Shown here: positions 32,576 through 41,936 of the stretch, piece after piece
How the letters are laid out: each line of letters begins with the position of its first letter
Position numbering within the stretch: the first letter of the stretch is position 1
Source of the DNA: an uncultured Candidatus Pelagibacter sp.
GTDB taxonomy: Bacteria > Pseudomonadota > Alphaproteobacteria > Pelagibacterales > Pelagibacteraceae
NCBI GenBank assembly: GCA_905616395.1
Contig: CAJQSQ010000007.1
Span: forward strand, 57,577 to 121,576
Reading direction: 5' to 3'
DNA: 64,000 nucleotides
Made by a program: the position numbers and the translations under genes
The notes under the pieces: model-generated
What the model saw: only the letters and a program-made list of their open reading frames with translations
What the model was told of the DNA's origin: nothing
The model's database searches: none

Positions 32576-35500
32576 TTACAATTTTGTTGGTATTGGTTTG
32601 CTGCCATCAATATTATACTTCTTTATGGCTTCTTTTGCATATTTTGATGCTATTAGCTGTTCTTTTGCTAATACACTTAATCCATAAGCAACAATATGCT
32701 CTTTATCAACTTCAAAAAATCTTCTAAGATTTTTTCTAGTATCACTTCTTCCATAACCGTCTGTTCCAAGAGAATAAAAACTTTTGTCGGTATAAGGTCT
32801 AATTTGGTCAGAATTCATTCTCATATAATCTGAAGCAGCCAAAATTGGTCCTTCTGTTTTTCCTAAACACTGTTCTACATAAGAAACTTTTTGGTCTTTA
32901 TCTGGATTTAAAAGATTATATCTTTCAACTTCCATACCATCTTTTCTCAACTCATTAAAACTTGTGACACTCCAAATTTCACTATCTATTTGGTATTCAT
33001 TTTGAAGAATTTCAGCAGCAGCCATCATCTCTCTCAATATTGTACCTGAGCCTAAAAGTTGAATTTTAGTTTTTTTATATCTACTAAATTCTTTAATTTT
33101 ATACATTCCTTTAAGAATTCCTTCTTCACAATTTTTATCTTTTGGCATACTTGGGTGTGTATAATTTTCATTCATAGTGGTAATATAATAAAAAACGTTC
33201 TCATTTTTTTCATGCATTCTTCTTAAGCCTTCTCTAAAAATCACAGCAAGCTCATAATGAAATGTTGGATCATATGAAATACAATTTGGAATTGTCGATG
33301 CAATTAAATGACTATGACCATCTTGGTGCTGTAATCCTTCTCCTGCTAAGGTAGTTCTTCCTGCGGTTGCACCAATTAAAAAACCTCTAGCCTGACTATC
33401 TCCACCTGCCCATGCCAGGTCACCTATTCTTTGAAAACCAAACATAGAATAAAAAATATAAATTGGTATCATTTCAATATCATGATTAGTGTAGGATGTT
33501 GCTGCAGCAATCCATGATGACATTGCTCCAGCTTCATTAATTCCTTCTTCTAGAACCTGTCCAGTTTTCTCTTCTCTGTAAGAACTTAACTGCGCAGAAT
33601 CTTCTGGTTCATACTTTTGACCTTCGTGTGCATATATTCCTATTTTTTGAAAAAACCCTTCCATACCAAAAGTTCTTGCTTCATCAGGAATAATTGGAAC
33701 TAATCTAGGTGAAATATTTTTGTCTCTTAATAAATTTGTAAACATTCTAACCAATGCCATGGTTGTAGACATTTCTTTTTCACCCGTTGATACTTTCATA
33801 AAATCAAAAATATCTTTTGCTGGTGCTTTAATAGGTTTTGAATATGTTGTTCTTTCAGGTAAGAAACCACCAAGTCTCATTCTCTTTTCTTTAATATATT
33901 TAATCTCTAATGATTTCTCATCAGGCTTAAAATACTCAACATTTCTTACTTGTTCATCTGTTAATGGGACATCGAAACGATCTCTGTAGTACAATAAGTC
34001 ATCAACATCTAATTTTTTAGTTTGGTGGGTAGTGTTAACACTTTCTCCTGTCTTACCCATTCCATATCCTTTAATAGTTTTTGCTATTATAACTGTTGGG
34101 CTTCCTTGGTTTTTTGATGCCTGGTCGTATGCTGCATAAACTTTATGAGGGTCGTGACCACCTCTATTTAATCTCCAAATATCTTTATCTGATAGGCTGG
34201 AAACTAATTCTTGTGTCTCTGGATATTTTCCAAAAAAACGTTCTCTAACATAAGCTCCATCTCTAGCTTTCATTGCTTGGTATTCACCATCTACAGTTTC
34301 ATTCATAGCTTTAACCAAATGACCTGTTTTGTCATTAGCAATCAAAGAGTCCCAATAAGACCCCCAAATTACTTTAATTACATTCCAACCAGCTCCTCTA
34401 AAGCTTCCTTCTAGTTCTTGAATAATTTTTCCATTACCTCTTACAGGTCCATCTAACCTTTGAAGGTTACAGTTTACGACAAATATTAAGTTATCTAACT
34501 TTTCTCTAGCAGCCAATCCTATTGCGCCTAAAGACTCAGGTTCATCCATCTCTCCATCACCAAGAAATGCCCAGACTTTTCTGCCTTCATCTTTAATTAA
34601 CCCTCTATTAATTAAATACTTCATGTACCTTGCTTGATAAATTGCAAGCATAGGTCCTAAACCCATTGATACAGTTGGAAACTGCCAAAACTTTGGCATC
34701 AGCCAAGGGTGTGGGTATGAAGAAAGTCCACCTGGTTTTACTTCTTGTCTAAAACTATCTAATTGTTTTTCATTTAATCTACCTTCTAGAAATGCTCTAG
34801 CATATACGCCTGGTGCACTATGACCTTGAAAATAAACTAGATCCCCACCAAAGTTATTATTTTTAGCTCTCCAAAAATGATTCATGCCTACGTCATAAAG
34901 TGTCGCTGCCGATGCAAATGTACCTATATGGCCACCCAATTCTGGAAATTTTTTATTTGCTCTAACAACCATGGCTGCTGCATTCCATCTAATTAAGGAT
35001 CTAATTCTTCTTTCAATATTCTGATCACCATTTGATTTAGCTTCTGCTTCTGGTGGAATAGTATTGATATAAGGAGTGTGCTGCGTGTAGGGAATATTTG
35101 CTCCTTCTCGATAAGCTTTATTAATTAATTCTTTTATCAAAAAGTGAGCTCTTTGATTTCCATCTTTTGCAACAACTGCAGACAAAGATTCTAACCAATC
35201 TTGAGTTTCAAAAGGATCAATATCATTATCATTTGTAACCTGAATTATTGTTTGTTTTTTTTCTTCAACTGAATTTAGCTGAACAGTTTCTTCTTTTTTT
35301 TCATTCTCTAAAACTGATTCAGCTTGTTTAATAATGCTTTCTGTATCTTTGGGAATTGGTTTTTCTGAGGGACTCTCTTTTGAAGACTCAACACTTAATA
35401 ATAAATCACCCTTGGAAACCTTATCACCCACTTTAACATTTACAGATTCTATCTTTCCCGAAATTGTTGATGGAATTTCGACACTAGATTTGTCACTTTC

Positions 35501-35614
35501 AATAGTAACAACAGGGTCGTTTGAATTTATTTGATCTCCTGGCTTTACTAAAAGTTCAATAACTTCAACTTTTTCAAATTCACCAATATCTGGAACAAGT
35601 AATTTTTCGCTCAT
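32576..35614 (-). CDS. aceE: Pyruvate dehydrogenase E1 (homodimeric) with N-terminal lipoyl domain
   Basis: E1 decarboxylates pyruvate with thiamine diphosphate. The 1012-aa chain is longer than the roughly 890 aa usual for AceE, because residues 1-80 form a complete lipoyl domain (LVPDIGEF; Lys42 in ESDKSSVEIP) closely similar to that of AceF, followed by an acidic linker (about 80-125). The E1 part starts near residue 135. It has HIGTFASAATLYDVG, the ThDP motif GDGEMDEPES to NCNLQRLDGP, and the pyrimidine and C-terminal domains (AGEGLQHQDGHSH, GTDGYGRSD). The gene pair aceE-aceF has a 1-bp gap. A 12-bp palindrome TAAATCGATTTA sits 4 bp before the start. Confidence 0.95.
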   Translation of the reverse strand: MSEKLLVPDIGEFEKVEVIELLVKPGDQINSNDPVVTIESDKSSVEIPSTISGKIESVNVKVGDKVSKGDLLLSVESSKESPSEKPIPKDTESIIKQAESVLENEKKEETVQLNSVEEKKQTIIQVTNDNDIDPFETQDWLESLSAVVAKDGNQRAHFLIKELINKAYREGANIPYTQHTPYINTIPPEAEAKSNGDQNIERRIRSLIRWNAAAMVVRANKKFPELGGHIGTFASAATLYDVGMNHFWRAKNNNFGGDLVYFQGHSAPGVYARAFLEGRLNEKQLDSFRQEVKPGGLSSYPHPWLMPKFWQFPTVSMGLGPMLAIYQARYMKYLINRGLIKDEGRKVWAFLGDGEMDEPESLGAIGLAAREKLDNLIFVVNCNLQRLDGPVRGNGKIIQELEGSFRGAGWNVIKVIWGSYWDSLIANDKTGHLVKAMNETVDGEYQAMKARDGAYVRERFFGKYPETQELVSSLSDKDIWRLNRGGHDPHKVYAAYDQASKNQGSPTVIIAKTIKGYGMGKTGESVNTTHQTKKLDVDDLLYYRDRFDVPLTDEQVRNVEYFKPDEKSLEIKYIKEKRMRLGGFLPERTTYSKPIKAPAKDIFDFMKVSTGEKEMSTTMALVRMFTNLLRDKNISPRLVPIIPDEARTFGMEGFFQKIGIYAHEGQKYEPEDSAQLSSYREEKTGQVLEEGINEAGAMSSWIAAATSYTNHDIEMIPIYIFYSMFGFQRIGDLAWAGGDSQARGFLIGATAGRTTLAGEGLQHQDGHSHLIASTIPNCISYDPTFHYELAVIFREGLRRMHEKNENVFYYITTMNENYTHPSMPKDKNCEEGILKGMYKIKEFSRYKKTKIQLLGSGTILREMMAAAEILQNEYQIDSEIWSVTSFNELRKDGMEVERYNLLNPDKDQKVSYVEQCLGKTEGPILAASDYMRMNSDQIRPYTDKSFYSLGTDGYGRSDTRKNLRRFFEVDKEHIVAYGLSVLAKEQLIASKYAKEAIKKYNIDGSKPIPTKL

Positions 35615-35742
35615 TATTTAAATCGATTTATATACCTAAAAAAAAGTATATCCCTTATTATTTTAGCACACTATTAGGCTTTTTTATGCACACCTGTATT
35701 TTTATTGAACAAAAAACTTTAAAATAACTAAAAGATAAAATC

Positions 35743-36930
35743 TTAATTTCTTTCAATACACATGGCTATTCCCATTCCACCACCAATACAAAGAGTGGCA
35801 CAACCTTTACTTTTACCTTGTCTTACCATTTCGTGAATAAGGGTTACTAAAATTCTAGTTCCTGAGGCTCCAATTGGATGTCCTAAGGCAATTGCACCAC
35901 CATTCACATTTATAATTTCTTTAGGGATTTTAAGGTCTCTAATTACAGCAATACTTTGTACTGCAAATGCTTCATTGATTTCAAATAAATCAACATCTTC
36001 AATATTCCATCTAGCTTTTTTTAAAGCCATATTCACAGCTGGTATTGGACCGAGCCCCATCAATGCTGGCTCAACACCACAAGTTGCCCAGGAGACTACT
36101 TTAGCTAACGGTTCTATATCTCTAAGTTCTGCTTCTTCTCTAGACATTAATATAGTTGCTGCTGCACCATCATTTATTCCTGATGAATTACCTGCAGTAA
36201 CTGTTCCATTTTCTTTGAAAACAGTTTTTAATTTTTTAAGATCTTCTAAGTTTAAATTGTTTCTTGGGTGTTCGTCTTTTTCAAAAATAAAATTTTTACC
36301 ATCTGTATCAATCTTCAATTTGATCAGCTCATTTTTAAACTTATCTTCATTTATGGCTTTTTGAGTTTTTTCTTGAGAATTTAATGCAAACATATCTTGT
36401 TCGTCTCTAGAGATTTGGTACTTATCTGCTACATTTTCTGCAGTAACACCCATGTGATAGTTATTAAATGAGTCTGTCAGTCCATCGTTGACCATCGTGT
36501 CAACTAATTTATTTTCAGATAATTTTTTATTTTCTCGATAAAAAATTGTATGTGGTGCTCTAGACATATTTTCTTGTCCACCAGCAACTATAATTTTACT
36601 TTCTCCTAATTTAATAGATTGATAGGCTGAAATTACAGATCTTAATCCAGACCCACATACTTGATTAATTATATGTGCTGGTTTTGAAACTGGAATTCCA
36701 GCATGAATAGAAGCTTGTCTTGCTGGGTTTTGTCCTAATCCTGAAGTGAGAACATGTCCCATAATCACCTCATCAATATCATCAGATTTTAATTTTGATT
36801 TATAGACAGATTCTTTAATAGCTAGTGCACCTAGTTTATCAGCACTAAAACCTTTTAAAGATCCTTTATATGTGCCTATAGGCGTTCTTAATGCTGCCGT
36901 TATAACTACATCATTCAGTTTTTTGCTCAT
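35743..36930 (-). CDS. Acetyl-CoA C-acetyltransferase (thiolase)
   Basis: The 395-aa product is a type II biosynthetic thiolase that condenses or cleaves acetoacetyl-CoA. The acyl-Cys92 is in NQVCGSGLRS. NEAFA, GHPIGASG (catalytic His) and CIGGGMGIAMC (second Cys) are all present. No hydroxyacyl-CoA dehydrogenase gene is adjacent, so it could serve acetoacetate, ketone or PHB-type metabolism; the atoB/phaA distinction cannot be made here. Confidence 0.93.
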   Translation of the reverse strand: MSKKLNDVVITAALRTPIGTYKGSLKGFSADKLGALAIKESVYKSKLKSDDIDEVIMGHVLTSGLGQNPARQASIHAGIPVSKPAHIINQVCGSGLRSVISAYQSIKLGESKIIVAGGQENMSRAPHTIFYRENKKLSENKLVDTMVNDGLTDSFNNYHMGVTAENVADKYQISRDEQDMFALNSQEKTQKAINEDKFKNELIKLKIDTDGKNFIFEKDEHPRNNLNLEDLKKLKTVFKENGTVTAGNSSGINDGAAATILMSREEAELRDIEPLAKVVSWATCGVEPALMGLGPIPAVNMALKKARWNIEDVDLFEINEAFAVQSIAVIRDLKIPKEIINVNGGAIALGHPIGASGTRILVTLIHEMVRQGKSKGCATLCIGGGMGIAMCIERN

Positions 36931-37005
36931 TGATAATACAGCATAATATTTTATAACTTAAATTACATCAAAAACTTTGATATGTTGGATAAATTATTTA
37001 ATTAA

Positions 37006-37082
37006 GGACCGCTGGCCAAATTGGATAAGGCGCTCGGCTACGAACCGGGAGATTCCAGATTCGAGTTCTGGGCGGTCCACCA
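37006..37082 (+). tRNA. tRNA-Arg (anticodon ACG)
   Basis: GGACCGC at the 5' end pairs with GCGGTCC at the 3' end, and an ACCA tail is encoded. The anticodon stem CTCGG/CCGGG closes the loop CTACGAA, giving ACG (read as ICG after editing, so tadA is required). The T-arm contains GATTCGAGTTC. Confidence 0.96.
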
Positions 37083-37096
37083 AAAAGGAAAATAAA

Positions 37097-37195
37097 ATGT
37101 TAGATTGGCTACTAAAATCATCGCTACAAAAATCAGTTATATATTTTTTTATAATTATTTTTATATTTTTACTAATTTTAACTTTCGTATTATAA
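37097..37195 (+). CDS. Possible 32-aa membrane peptide
   Basis: A short ORF starts 14 bp after tRNA-Arg, with AAAAGGAAAA as a possible Shine-Dalgarno sequence 7-10 bases before the ATG. The product is MLDWLLKSSLQKSVIYFF followed by a run of Ile/Phe/Leu ending TFVL, a single membrane helix with a short polar N-terminus. It ends 6 bp before the thioesterase gene, so it could be the first cistron of that operon. Small hydrophobic ORFs arise easily in AT-rich DNA, so this is tentative. Confidence 0.45.
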   Translation: MLDWLLKSSLQKSVIYFFIIIFIFLLILTFVL

Positions 37196-37201
37196 AGAAC
37201 T

Positions 37202-37627
37202 ATGAGTAATGAATTTGAGCAAATAAGTATTAAGCCTGGCTTTATGAAACACAATGGTGGTGTTTTATTTAGAACTATTTCTGAAACAGAATATGAGTTT
37301 AAAACTACAATTAATGAAAATCATTTAAATGCTGCTGGGATAACTCACGGTGGTTATTTATCAGCTTTAATTGATGCAGGAGCGGGTACCGCAGCTCACA
37401 GAGCATCTGGAAATGCACCTTGCGTAACTATTTCATTAGATCTAAAATTTATTGGTGCTTCTAAAGTGGGTGATGTAGTTACTGGTTTTACAAGAATTCT
37501 TAAAAAAACTAATACACTGGTATTTTTATTTTGTGAGATTAAATGTAATGATAAAATTATAACTTCAGCATCAGGGATATGGAAAATCTTAAAAATAAAG
37601 CCATCTGACTTAGGTTCTGGTGGATAA
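37202..37627 (+). CDS. PaaI-type hotdog thioesterase
   Basis: The 141-aa product is a single hotdog-fold domain of the PaaI family of acyl-CoA thioesterases. GITHGGYLSALIDAGAG near residue 47 carries the conserved HGG...D/E active-site region, and CVTISLDLKFIGASKVGD follows. The substrate is not determined; medium-chain or aromatic acyl-CoA hydrolysis is usual. A weak hairpin with a T-run (AACTT-TTAG-AAGTT at 37640-37653) follows the stop. Confidence 0.87.
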   Translation: MSNEFEQISIKPGFMKHNGGVLFRTISETEYEFKTTINENHLNAAGITHGGYLSALIDAGAGTAAHRASGNAPCVTISLDLKFIGASKVGDVVTGFTRILKKTNTLVFLFCEIKCNDKIITSASGIWKILKIKPSDLGSGG

Positions 37628-37745
37628 TTTATTAAACTTAACTTTTAGAAGTTTTTTCTCCTATTTTTATTAATGAAAATAATTGTTACACTATGTTATA
37701 GTTAACAGACATATTTATTAATCAGATTGATTTAAAAATAGTAAA

Positions 37746-37832
37746 ATGAGAACTTTTTCCCCTACGATTCGGTCATGTTTTAGTCTATTTTTGTTCTTTA
37801 TGAGTAACAACATGTGGTGGAGTAAAAATTAA
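37746..37832 (+). CDS. Possible 28-aa leader peptide upstream of the helicase gene
   Basis: In the 222-bp gap before the helicase gene an ORF encodes MRTFSPTIRSCFSLFLFF, then MSNNMWWSKN and a TAA. It ends 17 bp before the helicase ATG. Features that caught my eye are the Trp-Trp pair near the end and the higher G+C of this stretch than of ordinary spacer. There is no good Shine-Dalgarno sequence and no terminator/antiterminator pair after it, so a leader-peptide role is speculative. Confidence 0.3.
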   Translation: MRTFSPTIRSCFSLFLFFMSNNMWWSKN

Positions 37833-37849
37833 AGATACCATAAATAGAA

Positions 37850-40330
37850 ATGTCTAAAAATAAAATCACAGCTGTTCTCGGTCCAACAAATACCGGTAAA
37901 ACTTACTTAGCAATTGAAACTATGCTTTCTTTTGATTCAGGTATGATTGGCTTTCCTCTAAGACTACTTGCACGTGAGGTGTATGACAAAATTATTGAAA
38001 AAATAAGCACAGATAAAGTTGCTTTAATTACTGGTGAAGAAAAAATCATCCCTGCAAATGCAAAATATTTTCTTTGTACAGTTGAGTCTATGCCAATTAA
38101 TAAACATTTAGATTTTGTTGGGATAGATGAAATACAAATGTGTGCAGATCATGAAAGAGGTCATATTTTTACTGATAGATTATTAAATCTTCGTGGAGAA
38201 AAACTAACAATGCTTATGGGTTCAAGCACTATTAAAAGTATAGTAAATAAACTAGATGAGGATACTGAATTTATAAATAGAGAAAGACTTTCTCAACTTT
38301 CATATGTAGGTCATAAAAAAATTTCAAGAATAAATAGGAAGACAGCAATAATAGCTTTTTCAACTGAAGAAGTTTATGCAATCGCAGAGCTTGTTAGAAG
38401 ACAAAAAGGTGGAGCAGCTATTGTTATGGGGTCATTAAGCCCTAAAACGAGAAATGCTCAAGTTCAATTATATCAGTCTGGTGATGTTGATTTTCTTGTT
38501 GCAACTGATGCAATTGGAATGGGAATTAATATGGATTTAGAAAATGTTTTTTTTTCAAATTTAAAAAAATTTGATGGAAGAAAGTTAAGGCGTCTTAACA
38601 TGTCTGAAATTGGACAAATTGCTGGTAGAGCTGGCAGATATTTAAATGATGGAAATTTTGGAATTACTGGTGACTGTAAAGAGATTTCTGCAGAGGAGGT
38701 TGAGCTGCTCGAAAATCACAAATTTGAAGAAATTAAGATGCTTTTTTGGAGAAATTCTAATTTAAATTTCAATAACGCTTTAAGTTTAATTAAATCACTT
38801 GAAGAAAAGCCTAATAGAGATTGGTTAAGAAAAATACATGAGTGTGGAGATGAAAAACTTTTAAAATATTTTTTAAAAGATATGGACGGTCACAACATTA
38901 AAAATAACCAAGAAACATTGGAATTACTTTGGGAATGTTGTCAAATTCCAGATTTTGTAAAAAAAACTTATGGCAACCATCTTGAAGTGGTTACTAAGGT
39001 CTTTAGCTTTTTAAATGGTAAAGATGGCAAAATTACTAATGATTATATGAGATTACAGTTAATAAAGTTGGATAAATTAGAAGGAAATGTTGATTCTTTA
39101 TCAAATAGAATTGCAAATGTTAGAACTTGGTCATATGTTTCAAATAAAATTAATTGGGTTGAAAGTCAAAGTTATTGGATAGAGAAAACTAAACTATTAG
39201 AAGACAGATTATCTGACAGATTACATGAAGAACTTACTAAAACATTTATTGATAAAAGAGCAAGTGTGCTTGCAAGGGGATTAAAACAGGATATGGAATT
39301 TAAAACTGAGATAATGGAAGATAATAAAGTAATAATTGATGAGCAGTTTATTGGTGATTTGAAAGGTTTAAGATTTGAGATAGATTTAAAAGCTGGTGCC
39401 CTTGAAACTGATATTAAGTCATTAAAAAAAGCAGCAAGACAAACTGTGGGCCCAGAACTGCAAAAAAGAATTCAATCTATTATTGATACAGGGTTGATAG
39501 AAATAAAAGATGATTTTAAAATTTATTGGAAAAATTTTCCAATTGCTAAATTAATAGCTGGTAAAGACTATTTAAACCCTGATATATTTTTAATAGTAGA
39601 TGATATTCTGGAAAATGATGACAAACAAAAATTATCTGAGTTTATTGGAAATTGGATTAAAGAAAAAATAAAGCTCGTATTGAAAAGTCTAATTGACTTA
39701 AAAAATTTAAAAGAAAGTAACTCTTCCATTAAAGCATTGGCTTACCAATTATATGAAAATAATGGTGTTATTAAAAGAGAAGTAGTAGCTGAATACTTAA
39801 AGAAACTTGGTCAAGATGAGAGAAAAATTTTAAGAGATTTGGGTGTTAAATTTGGAAGATATCATGTTTTTTTATTTAGATTACTAAAACCTGAAGCTGT
39901 TTCCTTAAGAACCTTACTGTGGAAAAACTTTAATCAAAAAAACTTGAATTTAACTCCTCCTACTTTTGGCTTAAATTTTTTGGATGATAAAAATATAAGA
40001 GATAAACATTTTATGCTTCTTTGTGGCTTTGAAAATTTTGATAATTATTATGTTAGAATTGACATTCTAGAAAGATTGTTTGTACTAATTATTAACGCTA
40101 GCCCCGAAAAGGATAAAGAAATTAAACTAGTACCAGAGATGCTTAATTTATTAGGATGTAGTAAGGAAAATTTTAAAAAATTAATTGAGAAAATGAATTA
40201 CAAAACACTCGAAAAAGACAAGGATATTTATTTTAGGTACAGTCCACAAAAACAAATTAAAAAGCCTTTTAAAAAGACGGTCCCTGTAAACAATCCATTT
40301 AAAGTATTAAAAAATTTTAATTTTAATTAA
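37850..40330 (+). CDS. SUV3-like superfamily II helicase
   Basis: The 826-aa protein has helicase motif I GPTNTGKT (residues 11-18), motif II DEIQ (93-96), motif III GSS, and motif VI QIAGRAGR (256-263), the arrangement of SUV3-type DEAD/DEAH-like RNA/DNA helicases. The long C-terminal half is family-specific, ends in a basic tail, and has no recognised module. In mitochondria SUV3 works in RNA decay; the alphaproteobacterial role is not settled. It leads a tight cluster with the TerB-like gene, fdxA and carD. Confidence 0.88.
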   Translation: MSKNKITAVLGPTNTGKTYLAIETMLSFDSGMIGFPLRLLAREVYDKIIEKISTDKVALITGEEKIIPANAKYFLCTVESMPINKHLDFVGIDEIQMCADHERGHIFTDRLLNLRGEKLTMLMGSSTIKSIVNKLDEDTEFINRERLSQLSYVGHKKISRINRKTAIIAFSTEEVYAIAELVRRQKGGAAIVMGSLSPKTRNAQVQLYQSGDVDFLVATDAIGMGINMDLENVFFSNLKKFDGRKLRRLNMSEIGQIAGRAGRYLNDGNFGITGDCKEISAEEVELLENHKFEEIKMLFWRNSNLNFNNALSLIKSLEEKPNRDWLRKIHECGDEKLLKYFLKDMDGHNIKNNQETLELLWECCQIPDFVKKTYGNHLEVVTKVFSFLNGKDGKITNDYMRLQLIKLDKLEGNVDSLSNRIANVRTWSYVSNKINWVESQSYWIEKTKLLEDRLSDRLHEELTKTFIDKRASVLARGLKQDMEFKTEIMEDNKVIIDEQFIGDLKGLRFEIDLKAGALETDIKSLKKAARQTVGPELQKRIQSIIDTGLIEIKDDFKIYWKNFPIAKLIAGKDYLNPDIFLIVDDILENDDKQKLSEFIGNWIKEKIKLVLKSLIDLKNLKESNSSIKALAYQLYENNGVIKREVVAEYLKKLGQDERKILRDLGVKFGRYHVFLFRLLKPEAVSLRTLLWKNFNQKNLNLTPPTFGLNFLDDKNIRDKHFMLLCGFENFDNYYVRIDILERLFVLIINASPEKDKEIKLVPEMLNLLGCSKENFKKLIEKMNYKTLEKDKDIYFRYSPQKQIKKPFKKTVPVNNPFKVLKNFNFN

Positions 40331-40764
40331 TGATAAGCTTTTTTAAAAATAAAGAAAAGGAGAAGGATACAGTGAATAATGATAAATCTTATTCTAATAT
40401 TGCTGCTTTATTAATTCATGTAGCAAAAATTGATGAAAATTATGAAGATAAAGAAAAAGAGATTATTAAAAAAACTTTAATTGAGTTAGGCGCTTCAAGT
40501 TCAAATATAGATAAATTAATTGCAGATGCATCAGTTATTGAAGAAAATTCTAACCAAATACTAAATTTTACAAGAGAGGTCAAAAATGCTCCTGAATCGG
40601 ACAAAATTAGAATTATTGAGTCTCTATGGAAAATTATTTATTCAGATGATAACGCAGATATGTATGAGACAAACTTGATGAGGAGACTAGCTGGTTTATT
40701 ATATATAGATGCAAAAACCATGGCTGACTTAAAAGAAAAAGTAAAAAAAGAATTATCTAGATGA
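40330..40764 (+). CDS. TerB-family protein
   Basis: The 144-aa product begins [13 protein letters not shown] and contains the TerB helical domain: [26 protein letters not shown], then [33 protein letters not shown], with acidic residues at the inter-helix metal-like site. TerB domains occur in tellurite-resistance and many other contexts, so tellurite resistance should not be assumed. Its ATG overlaps the helicase stop (TAATG) and its end overlaps fdxA by 4 bp. Confidence 0.85.
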   Translation: MISFFKNKEKEKDTVNNDKSYSNIAALLIHVAKIDENYEDKEKEIIKKTLIELGASSSNIDKLIADASVIEENSNQILNFTREVKNAPESDKIRIIESLWKIIYSDDNADMYETNLMRRLAGLLYIDAKTMADLKEKVKKELSR

Positions 40765-41087
40765 CATACTTGGTAAATGACAAATGCATTAAGTGTAAAT
40801 TAATGGACTGTATTGAAGTTTGTCCTGTTGATTGTTTTTACGAAGGCAAAAATATGGTTGTAATTAAACCGGATGAGTGTATAGATTGTGGCGTTTGCGA
40901 GCCAGAATGTCCAGTAGACGCGATAGTAGCAGATACTGAGTCTGGAAGTGAAAAATGGCTTGAAATGAATACAAAATATTCTGAAGTTTGGCCAAATATA
41001 ACTGAGAAAAAAGATCCTCCTAAGGATCATGAAAAGTATAAAAATGAAGAAAACAAGTACGACAAATATTTTAGCGAAAATCTTTAA
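40761..41087 (+). CDS. fdxA: Seven-iron ferredoxin FdxA
   Basis: The 108-aa ferredoxin has Cys at 9, 12, 17, 21 and 25, then at 40, 43, 46 and 50, which reproduces the spacing of Azotobacter-type 7Fe ferredoxin I with one [3Fe-4S] and one [4Fe-4S] cluster. The two halves read [18 protein letters not shown] and [16 protein letters not shown]. The C-terminal tail is charged. Its 3' end overlaps the carD frame by 44-59 bp. The fdxA-carD order is common in alphaproteobacteria. Confidence 0.96.
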   Translation: MTYLVNDKCIKCKLMDCIEVCPVDCFYEGKNMVVIKPDECIDCGVCEPECPVDAIVADTESGSEKWLEMNTKYSEVWPNITEKKDPPKDHEKYKNEENKYDKYFSENL

Positions 41088-41925
41088 AAAAACTCCTGAG
41101 AAAAAAGTACAAAAAAAAACTAAAGCAAAGGTAGTTAAAAAGTCTACAGCTCCTAAAGCTAAAGTTGTTAAAAAAACTAAAGCAACAAAAGTAGCTATAA
41201 CTAAAATTAAAAAAAATTTAAAAATAGTTTCAAAAAAAGCTGCTCCAGCAAAAGTAGAAATAAAAACTGATAATTTAAGAATTTCAAAAAGTAATGAAGT
41301 TAAGCCTGAGATTAAAAAGATTAAAAAACAAGACACAGAAAAAAGAGAATATAAAGTTAAAGATTATGTTGTTTACCCAAAACATGGTGTTGGCCAAATT
41401 ACAGAATTTAAAAAAATTAATATTGGTGGAATTGATGTTGAGACTTATGTTCTTAAGTTTGAAAAAGACAAAGCCAATGGTATGGTTCCTGTAAATAAGC
41501 AATCTCATCTTAGACCTCTTGCAACAATAAATCAGGTCAATAAATGTATATCTATATTAAAAAGTAAGCCAAAAATTAAAAGGTCCATGTGGAGTAGAAG
41601 AGCACAGGAATATGAAGCAAAGATTTCTTCAGGCAAAATCTATGAGCTTGCAGAAGTTGTTAGAGATTTAAATAAAGGTGACGACTTAATGGTTGATCAA
41701 TCATACAGTGAGAGACAATTGTTTGAAAAAGCGTATGAAAGAATTTTATCAGAATTTCAAATAGTGATGGGTGTATCATTAGAAGATACACAGAAGAAAT
41801 TAGATAAAGCATTAAAGAGAAACTTAGAAAGCCAAGCAAAAGCCATAGCTGCACCAACGAAGATTAAAGAACCTGCTGCAGAACCTGACACTGATTCAGA
41901 GCCAATTACCGATACTGAAGATTAA
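41044..41925 (+). CDS. carD: CarD-family transcription regulator with Lys-rich N-terminal tail
   Basis: CarD/CdnL binds RNA polymerase beta and stabilises the open complex, typically at rRNA and housekeeping promoters. The CarD domain starts near residue 103 ([20 protein letters not shown]) and runs to the helical C-terminal DNA-binding part ([17 protein letters not shown]). Before it are about 100 residues of Lys/Ala/Thr/Val ([20 protein letters not shown] and similar), like a histone H1 tail, and the C-terminus is acidic (EPITDTED). I use the ATG at 41044; one at 41029 has a better AAGGA but tight spacing. Typical CdnL proteins are about 160-190 aa, so this one is long. Either start overlaps fdxA. 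Confidence 0.88.
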   Translation: MKKTSTTNILAKIFKKTPEKKVQKKTKAKVVKKSTAPKAKVVKKTKATKVAITKIKKNLKIVSKKAAPAKVEIKTDNLRISKSNEVKPEIKKIKKQDTEKREYKVKDYVVYPKHGVGQITEFKKINIGGIDVETYVLKFEKDKANGMVPVNKQSHLRPLATINQVNKCISILKSKPKIKRSMWSRRAQEYEAKISSGKIYELAEVVRDLNKGDDLMVDQSYSERQLFEKAYERILSEFQIVMGVSLEDTQKKLDKALKRNLESQAKAIAAPTKIKEPAAEPDTDSEPITDTED

Positions 41926-41936
41926 AAATTAGGGCA

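Noticed and set aside
35619..35630. Palindrome TAAATCGATTTA just before aceE as an operator
   Set aside because: Only 12 bp, very AT-rich and overlapping the ribosome-binding region; mentioned in the aceE entry but too weak to call.
35975..36364. 129-codon plus-strand open frame inside the thiolase gene
   Set aside because: Antisense shadow of a clear thiolase with all catalytic motifs; no RBS or family match.
36994..37254. 86-codon minus-strand open frame over tRNA-Arg
   Set aside because: It covers a functional tRNA and the start of the thioesterase gene; no protein signature.
40330..40764. Tellurite resistance gene
   Set aside because: A TerB domain alone, without terC/terD or related genes, does not support tellurite resistance.
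40800..41336. 178-codon open frame on the minus strand opposite fdxA/carD
   Set aside because: It is antisense to two certain genes. The Phe/Ile/Leu-rich translation comes from reading the complement of Lys/Ala-rich codons.
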